From positions 114,798 through 178,797 of the forward strand of contig JBCCMQ010000005.1 of assembly GCA_039026235.1 (NCBI GenBank): DNA of 64,000 nucleotides, in the 5' to 3' direction. This document shows positions 58,544-64,000 of the stretch, piece by piece; position 1 is the stretch's first letter; every line of letters starts with the position of its first letter. Under the pieces are notes generated by a model. It was not told the origin of the DNA. It saw only the letters and a list, made by a program, of their open reading frames with translations, and did no database searches. Position numbers and translations under genes: made by a program. Source of the stretch: JBCCMQ01 sp039026235 (GTDB lineage Bacteria > Pseudomonadota > Alphaproteobacteria > Rhodobacterales > Rhodobacteraceae).

Positions 58544-60214
58544 ATGACGGGCGCAATGCGGGCCGATTATGTGATTGTGGGCGCCGGTTCCGCCGGTTGC
58601 GCCATGGCCTATCGTCTCAGCGAGGCGGGCAAGTCGGTGATCGTGATCGAATTCGGGGGCACAGACGCGGGTCCGCTGATCCAGATGCCCGGCGCGCTCA
58701 GCTTTCCGATGAACATGAAGCGCTATGACTGGGGCTACCAGAGCGAGCCAGAGCCGCATCTGGGCGGTCGAAGGCTTGCATGCCCGCGCGGCAAGGTGAT
58801 CGGTGGTTCGTCTTCGATAAACGGCATGGTCTATGTGCGGGGTCACGCGCGGGATTTCGACACCTGGGAAGACATGGGCGCCGCAGGCTGGGGCTTTGCG
58901 GATGTCCTTCCCTATTTTCGCCGTATGGAGGCCTGGCACAGCGGCGGCCATGGCGGCGATCCTGCCTGGCGTGGCAGCAATGGCCCGCTCCATGTATCGC
59001 GCGGTCGTCGCGATAACCCATTGGTGCGGGCGTTTGTGGAAGCGGGGCGTCAGGCCGGATACCCGATTACCGACGACTACAACGGTGAACAGCAGGAAGG
59101 TTTTGGACCCATGGAGGCCACGATCTTCAAGGGGCGCCGCTGGTCTGCGGCCAACGCCTATCTGAAACCTGCGCTGGCCCGTCAGAATTGTAGGCTTGTC
59201 CGGGGACTTGCCGAAAAGATCACCATCGAAGAGGGCCGTGCGCGCGCCGTCCGGGTGCGGTCTGGCGGGTCCATGGTTTCGGTTGAGGCGGACCGCGAGA
59301 TCATCATCGCCGCCTCCGCAATCAATTCTCCTAGATTGTTGATGCTGTCGGGTATCGGGCCCGCGAAGCATCTGTCCGAGTTCGGCATCGATGTGCTGGC
59401 CGACCGGCAAGGCGTTGGAAGCAACCTTCAGGATCACCTGGAGGTCTATATCCAGATGGCAGCATCCCAACCCGTCAGTCTTTACAAATACTGGTCGCTG
59501 GCGGGCAAGGCGTGGGTAGGCGCGCGCTGGCTTTTCTCCAGATCCGGCCCCGGCGCGTCCAATCAGTTCGAAAGCACAGGCTTCATCCGCTCAAGGGCCG
59601 GGGTTGAATACCCGGATATACAATTCCACTTTCTTCCTCTTGCGGTGCGCTACGACGGGCAAATCGCGGCCAAGGGCCACGGATTTCAGGCCCATGTCGG
59701 TCCAATGCGATCACCCTCGCGCGGGACTGTGCGTTTGGCCAGTTCAAATCCCGAAGCGCCGCCCCGCATTGAATTCAACTACATGTCGGAAGAGGAAGAC
59801 TGGATCGACTTCAGGAGGTCTATTCGTCTGACCCGCGAGATTTTTAAACAGGCGGCGTTTGAACCCTATGTCGCCCACGAAATCCAACCCGGAGCAGAGG
59901 CCCAAACCGACGATGAACTGGACGACTTTATCCGGATGCACGCTGAAAGTGCCTATCACCCATGCGGCACGGCGCGCATGGGCCGGGCCGATGATCCGAT
60001 GGCCGTGGTTGACCCGGATTGCCGGGTGATCGGCGTAGATGGGCTCAGGGTGGCGGACAGCTCGGTCTTTCCCCAGATTACCAACGGTAACCTGAACGGG
60101 CCGTCAATCATGGTCGGTGAAAAGGCCGCTGATCATATCCTTGATCGCACACCGCTGCCCCGCGCGAACGATCAGCCGTGGATCCACCCTGAATGGCAGC
60201 GCAGCCAGCGTTAG
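58544..60214 (+). CDS. betA: Choline dehydrogenase
   Basis: 556 residues from the ATG at 58544; another ATG four codons later is equally usual for the family. The GMC oxidoreductase FAD-binding motif is YVIVGAGSAGCAMAYRLSEA (about 9-28), with signature 1 GKVIGGSSSINGMVYVRGHA and C-terminal active-site HPCGTARMG. It oxidises choline to betaine aldehyde at the inner membrane with electrons going to the respiratory chain. Its stop overlaps the convergent MFS gene by four bases. Confidence 0.96.
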   Translation: MTGAMRADYVIVGAGSAGCAMAYRLSEAGKSVIVIEFGGTDAGPLIQMPGALSFPMNMKRYDWGYQSEPEPHLGGRRLACPRGKVIGGSSSINGMVYVRGHARDFDTWEDMGAAGWGFADVLPYFRRMEAWHSGGHGGDPAWRGSNGPLHVSRGRRDNPLVRAFVEAGRQAGYPITDDYNGEQQEGFGPMEATIFKGRRWSAANAYLKPALARQNCRLVRGLAEKITIEEGRARAVRVRSGGSMVSVEADREIIIAASAINSPRLLMLSGIGPAKHLSEFGIDVLADRQGVGSNLQDHLEVYIQMAASQPVSLYKYWSLAGKAWVGARWLFSRSGPGASNQFESTGFIRSRAGVEYPDIQFHFLPLAVRYDGQIAAKGHGFQAHVGPMRSPSRGTVRLASSNPEAPPRIEFNYMSEEEDWIDFRRSIRLTREIFKQAAFEPYVAHEIQPGAEAQTDDELDDFIRMHAESAYHPCGTARMGRADDPMAVVDPDCRVIGVDGLRVADSSVFPQITNGNLNGPSIMVGEKAADHILDRTPLPRANDQPWIHPEWQRSQR

Positions 60215-61428
60215 GCAGCGGCAAGCTCTACGGCCCTTTTCCGGACGTATAGGATTGAGACGAGCGCCATTGCCGATGAGCAGAACATAATAATCTGCAG
60301 TGGGGCGCTCGTCGTGCCAAACTTAAGGGCGAAGCCCGCAAGAGCAGAAAGACCAGCCCCACCGCCGATCAGAATGGCGCTGCCGAGACCCGAAGCCGTC
60401 CCTGCCAGCTTTGGGCGGACAGACAACATGCCCGCAGCCGTATTCGGCATGACCAGACCATTGCCCAGCCCCACCGTCGTGCAAGTACCAAAGAACAAGA
60501 CGGCGGAATCGAAACCCAAAAGAACAAGCGTTAGCCCGCCGGCCATGCCGATCGTTGTCGCCAAGGTTCCATAAAGGATCATGGTGTTCACGCCGACGGT
60601 TGTGGAATAGCGCCCGGATAGAAAGTTCCCGAATGCATAGCCGATGGCCGGCGCGCCAAACCCCACGCCCGACCAAAAACTGGACAGGCCAAAGACTTCG
60701 GAGGCCACATAGGGTGCGCCGCCAAGAAACGCGAAAAAGGCACCTGCTGCGAAAGCGGCCGCAAAGACGTAGCCCCAAAAACGGCGCGACCGCAGAAGCT
60801 CTGGGGCCTCACTGAATTGTTGCGCAAAGCTTGATGCCTGGCCCGAGAATGTCTCACCCTGATCCCAATAGGCGAGTACGAGAACCGCAAGACCGATGGC
60901 CAGCATAAAACCGAATGTTGCATGCCAGCCGAACAATTGATCCAAGGCCCCGCCGATCATCGGAGCGAACATGGGCACCAGCGCCATGCCCATAGTGACA
61001 TAGCCGATCATCGATGCCGCTTGGTCCTGGGGAACCATGTCGCGCACGATGGCGCGGGACAGGACCAGTCCAACGGCGACCGCACCTTGCAGCATACGGA
61101 AAGTCAGGAATATTTCAGCCGTGGGTGACAGCATGCAGCCAAGCGTCGCCACCAGAAAGATGCCAAGGCACACCAGCATGACGCGGCGCCGTCCAAACCG
61201 ATCCGACATCGGGCCGATAAAAAGCTGAAGCCCCGCCGTCATCGCCAAGTATAGCGACACAGACAATTGCATCACCGCATAGTCCGTGTCGAAGTAAAGC
61301 GTCATCGCGGGAAGCGAAGGCAGAAGCACGCTCATATTCATCGCGCCGACACCGGCGAGCATGACAAGTGTCACGATGTGCGGGGGCGTGGTTCGGTCGA
61401 GAAAAATGACTTTTGGGACGGCCGTCAT
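60211..61428 (-). CDS. Bcr/CflA family multidrug efflux MFS transporter
   Basis: 405 residues with 12 predicted membrane helices. The family pattern LPSLPAMTLYFDTDYAVMQL near residue 37 and MFS motif A GPMSDRFGRRRVMLVCLGIF (about 72-91) fit the drug:H+ antiporter-1 group of Bcr/CflA. It would export drugs such as bicyclomycin or sulfonamides, but substrates cannot be predicted. Convergent with betA, divergent from pccB with 200 bp between. Confidence 0.93.
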   Translation of the reverse strand: MTAVPKVIFLDRTTPPHIVTLVMLAGVGAMNMSVLLPSLPAMTLYFDTDYAVMQLSVSLYLAMTAGLQLFIGPMSDRFGRRRVMLVCLGIFLVATLGCMLSPTAEIFLTFRMLQGAVAVGLVLSRAIVRDMVPQDQAASMIGYVTMGMALVPMFAPMIGGALDQLFGWHATFGFMLAIGLAVLVLAYWDQGETFSGQASSFAQQFSEAPELLRSRRFWGYVFAAAFAAGAFFAFLGGAPYVASEVFGLSSFWSGVGFGAPAIGYAFGNFLSGRYSTTVGVNTMILYGTLATTIGMAGGLTLVLLGFDSAVLFFGTCTTVGLGNGLVMPNTAAGMLSVRPKLAGTASGLGSAILIGGGAGLSALAGFALKFGTTSAPLQIIMFCSSAMALVSILYVRKRAVELAAA

Positions 61429-61628
61429 GGGCCTGACCTATTCACAGTGGCTGGTCTTGTCCATGTGCGTCAGGGCAGGGGCATTGTCGATTTGTGCAAC
61501 CGTTGGGCAGGATCGCAAAACCCGAACATGCCAAATGGTGGCGCAACCACCGCATCCCCCTGCCAAATCCGATTGTCCCCCTTGCGCCTAAACCGCTAAG
61601 GATGGGCGAAGTATGGGAGGTTTCGCGG

Positions 61629-63161
61629 ATGCAACATATTCTGGACGAACTGGAAGCCCGCCGAGCAGCAGCCCGCGCAGGGGGCGGCGAAAGGCGCGTG
61701 GAAGCCCAGCATGCAAAGGGCAAACTGGTTGCGCGCGAACGCATTGAACTATTGCTTGACGAAGGAAGCTTCGAAGAATTCGACATGTTCGTTGCGCACC
61801 GTTGCACGGACTTCGGCATGGAAAAAGAACGCCCGGCCGGTGACGGGGTCGTAACGGGTTGGGGAACCGTGAACGGGCGGATGGTGTATGTCTTCAGCCA
61901 GGATTTTACCGTCTTCGGCGGATCACTGTCCGAAACGCACGCCCAGAAGATATGCAAGATCATGGACATGGCCGTGCAGAACGGTGCACCGGTCATCGGC
62001 TTGAACGACTCCGGCGGTGCCAGGATCCAGGAAGGCGTGGCGAGCCTTGCTGGCTATGCCGAAGTGTTTCAGCGCAACGTGCTTGCCTCGGGCGTGGTGC
62101 CCCAGATCAGCGTGATCATGGGGCCCTGCGCCGGCGGGGCCGTCTATTCGCCCGCGATGACCGACTTCATCTTCATGGTCAAAGACACCAGCTATATGTT
62201 CGTCACCGGTCCGGACGTGGTCAAGACCGTCACCAACGAACAGGTGACCGCCGAAGAACTGGGCGGTGCCAGCACGCACACAAAGAAGTCGAGCGTGGCA
62301 GATGGCGCCTTCGAGAACGACGTCGAGACACTGGCCGAGGTGCGGCGCCTGATAGATTTTCTTCCGCTAAACAACCGCCAGAAACCGCCGATCCGCCCGT
62401 TCTTTGACGAACCCGCCCGTGTAGAGACCAGTCTCGACACGCTGATACCGGCCAACCCCAACACGCCCTACGACATGAAGGAGCTGATCCTGAAAGTGTC
62501 GGATGAGGGTGACTTCTTCGAACTGCAGGCTGACTTTGCGCAGAACATCATCATTGGCTTTATCCGGCTAGAGGGTTCAACCGTGGGCGTGGTTGCGAAC
62601 CAACCCATGGTCCTCGCTGGCTGCCTGGATATTGACAGCAGCCGAAAGGCCGCCAGGTTCGTGCGTTTTTGCGACGCCTTTGAAATCCCGATCCTCACCT
62701 TTGTCGATGTGCCGGGTTTCCTGCCCGGCACCGCCCAGGAATATGGCGGAGTGATCAAACATGGCGCAAAACTCCTTTTTGCCTATGGCGAGGCAACGGT
62801 GCCAAAGGTCACGGTTATCACCCGCAAGGCCTATGGTGGGGCCTACGACGTCATGAGTTCGAAACACCTGCGCGGCGACTTTAACTATGCGTGGCCCACG
62901 GCCGAAATCGCGGTGATGGGCGCCAAAGGCGCGACCGAGATCCTTTACAGGTCGGAACTGAACGACGCTGAGAAGATTTCCGCCCGCACCAAGGATTATG
63001 AAACGCGGTTCGCCAATCCTTTCGTGGCGGCCGAGCGGGGCTTCATCGACGAGGTGATCCAGCCCCAGTCAACCCGGAGGCGCGTCGCAAGGGCATTTGC
63101 CAGTTTACGCGGCAAGAAGCTCGCCAATCCTTGGAAGAAACACGACAACATCCCGCTTTGA
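61629..63161 (+). CDS. pccB: Propionyl-CoA carboxylase beta subunit
   Basis: 510 residues from the ATG at 61629 with GGGAGG eight bases upstream. Carboxyltransferase domains N and C are complete: GDGVVTGWGTVNGRMVYVFS (about 70-89), GLNDSGGARIQEGVASLAGY, and in the C half FVDVPGFLPGTAQEYGGVIK and GKAYGGAYDVMSSKHL-like. It transfers carboxyl from biotin to propionyl-CoA, the first step of the methylmalonyl-CoA route. pccA is not in the window; it may follow on the right. Confidence 0.95.
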   Translation: MQHILDELEARRAAARAGGGERRVEAQHAKGKLVARERIELLLDEGSFEEFDMFVAHRCTDFGMEKERPAGDGVVTGWGTVNGRMVYVFSQDFTVFGGSLSETHAQKICKIMDMAVQNGAPVIGLNDSGGARIQEGVASLAGYAEVFQRNVLASGVVPQISVIMGPCAGGAVYSPAMTDFIFMVKDTSYMFVTGPDVVKTVTNEQVTAEELGGASTHTKKSSVADGAFENDVETLAEVRRLIDFLPLNNRQKPPIRPFFDEPARVETSLDTLIPANPNTPYDMKELILKVSDEGDFFELQADFAQNIIIGFIRLEGSTVGVVANQPMVLAGCLDIDSSRKAARFVRFCDAFEIPILTFVDVPGFLPGTAQEYGGVIKHGAKLLFAYGEATVPKVTVITRKAYGGAYDVMSSKHLRGDFNYAWPTAEIAVMGAKGATEILYRSELNDAEKISARTKDYETRFANPFVAAERGFIDEVIQPQSTRRRVARAFASLRGKKLANPWKKHDNIPL

Positions 63162-63300
63162 CCCGAAAGACCCCAATCAATTTCGCCCCCGCGGCGGCCC
63201 GCACGCGCGAACCCCGTTCGGGGTCCGGCACCGATACGCCTAACCGGCTGCGGTGGCGCGACGGGTGCCCAGATCCGAACATTCAACCCGAGAAAGCGCC

Positions 63301-63702
63301 GTGACTGAATTCCACATGATCGCGCGCGGGCCACGTCCTGTTGCGCCCTTTTCTCATGCGACGGAAGCGGACGGCTGGGTGTTCTTGACCGGCCAGATGC
63401 CAACGGATCCAGACGCGCCGGACGCGGCGCTTCCCGAAGGCATCGAAGCGCAGACGCGCCGCGTTATGGCGAACCTTGAAATCGTTCTTTCCGGTCTGGG
63501 CATGAGCTTGGCGGACGTTATCCAGTGTCGGGCCTATCTGACCCAGTTTGAGCGCGACTACGCGCTTTTCAATGACACGTACCGGGCCCATTTTGCTGAA
63601 GGTAGGCTACCGGCCAGAACCACAATTGGGGTCACCGCGCTCGCCGTGGGCGCATTGGTTGAGGTCGATTGCATCGCGCGGCGCCCCGAGAATGCAGGGT
63701 GA
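63301..63702 (+). CDS. RidA/YjgF family protein
   Basis: 133 residues from a GTG at 63301; an ATG five codons later is possible. RidA features are GPRPVAPFSHATEADGWVFL at the N terminus, TGQMP, and the C-terminal LPARTTIGVTALAVGALVEV with the conserved arginine. RidA proteins deaminate reactive enamines/imines such as 2-aminoacrylate; subfamily members act in catabolic pathways. It lies 139 bp after pccB. A GC-rich hairpin (ACCCCG-TTC-GGGGT near 63210-63223) lies between. Confidence 0.88.
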   Translation: MTEFHMIARGPRPVAPFSHATEADGWVFLTGQMPTDPDAPDAALPEGIEAQTRRVMANLEIVLSGLGMSLADVIQCRAYLTQFERDYALFNDTYRAHFAEGRLPARTTIGVTALAVGALVEVDCIARRPENAG

Positions 63703-63990
63703 CGATTTGTTTCGGGTCCTTGAAACCTCACAAAGAAACGTGATTTCGCAATCTACGCCGATGTTCTGGGCAAATACCCGCCTGCCTGTGGTAAATCGGT
63801 TTCACGGAACCGCTTTTTCGCCGTACGTCCGCCGAAAATTAGCAAATCCGCACAATCATATCTGTTCATTGCAAAAAAATGCCAATAGGATTCCGCGTGG
63901 TCGCAGGTCTGTGGCCAGTCAGACGTCCGAGGGACAGTTCGAGTCAGTTCGCCTGACGAGGCCCCGGCACACACTATTAAGGAGACGAAG
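63703..63990 (+). promoter_or_regulatory. Leader/promoter region of the gene at the right edge
   Basis: 288 bp without a supported gene. The last part carries a strong AAGGAG ribosome binding site (63979-63984) for the ATG at 63991. AT-rich sequence near 63830-63890 is a possible promoter. No regulatory fold was recognised. Confidence 0.4.
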
Positions 63991-64000
63991 ATGTCCAAGA
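63991..64000 (+). CDS. Start of an unidentified gene (cut by window edge)
   Basis: ATG TCC AAG follows AAGGAGACGAAG, a textbook Shine-Dalgarno with six bases spacing. Only Met-Ser-Lys is encoded within the window, so the product is unknown. The preceding 288-bp gap suggests its own promoter. Confidence 0.65.

Noticed and set aside
58370..59470. 366-codon minus-strand frame opposite betA
   Set aside because: Antisense shadow of betB/betA, His/Arg-rich, no family features.
61430..61628. TTTGCAAA-type PccR/RamB regulator site upstream of pccB
   Set aside because: I looked for the TTTGCAAA box; only the imperfect TTTGTGCAA is present, which is not enough.
63210..63223. ACCCCG-TTC-GGGGT hairpin after pccB as a terminator
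   Set aside because: Five to six pairs and no T-run; could be chance in GC-rich DNA.

Overview
The window is GC-rich chromosomal DNA of an alphaproteobacterium. Gene content points to the Rhodobacteraceae, probably the marine Roseobacter group: a choXWV/betIBA choline block, TRAP transport, a DUF1127/LysR pair, an XRE regulator next to a HisN-type phosphatase, gatC-gatA, and an XpaC-TelA-SPFH block. This placement rests on gene content alone; no 16S gene is present. I see no insertion sequence, prophage, CRISPR array or rRNA operon. Housekeeping and accessory catabolic genes are interleaved and tightly packed.

Left part (1-9.1 kb): the start of a sorbitol/mannitol-type ABC transporter binding protein, a LacI regulator, a TIM-barrel sugar isomerase and a 3-hydroxyisobutyrate-dehydrogenase-family enzyme look like a polyol or sugar-acid catabolic locus. 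A perfect 24-bp palindrome sits in the transporter promoter. A second LacI regulator is divergent from a likely operon of a MocD-like di-iron desaturase/hydroxylase, a MocE-like Rieske ferredoxin, a divergent PanB-like TIM barrel and an S15/CocE-type hydrolase. Two identical-arm operators lie 42 bp apart in between. This is the strongest candidate for an undescribed catabolic system.

9.1-15 kb: a seven-gene minus-strand operon (TetR, TRAP DctP-Q-M, metal-dependent cyclase/hydrolase, beta-keto acid cleavage enzyme, OsmC) preceded by an 18-bp TetR-type operator. It looks like a substrate-specific uptake and degradation pathway whose substrate is unknown.

15-38 kb: mostly housekeeping and cell-envelope genes. 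These are an MFS exporter, murQ, a ChrR-like cupin, tRNA-CAT, dtd, a PfkB sugar kinase, the zinc-ribbon/SPFH/DUF2927/TelA/XpaC envelope module headed by a 27-residue membrane microprotein, an RsuA/RluB pseudouridine synthase, tadA, a 41-residue lipoprotein, a UPF0173 hydrolase, a ceramidase-like membrane protein, gatC-gatA, an Excalibur lipoprotein, ampD, the RNase P RNA, ggt, rpmG, a GNAT acetyltransferase, BI-1, DUF1127/LysR and a quinone oxidoreductase.

38-64 kb: an XRE regulator, a HisN-like phosphatase, two purine-type deaminases around a CAP lipoprotein, mgtE, 5-formyl-THF cyclo-ligase, a YmdB-type phosphodiesterase, two SLC13/TrkA-C permeases around a small membrane protein, yebC, lysG-lysE, an EamA exporter, the choline uptake (choXWV) and choline-to-betaine (betIBA) genes with a BetI-like operator between them, a Bcr/CflA exporter, pccB, a RidA protein, and the first codons of a gene cut by the right edge.

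All calls come from reading the sequence by eye and from knowledge of the families; no database search was run.
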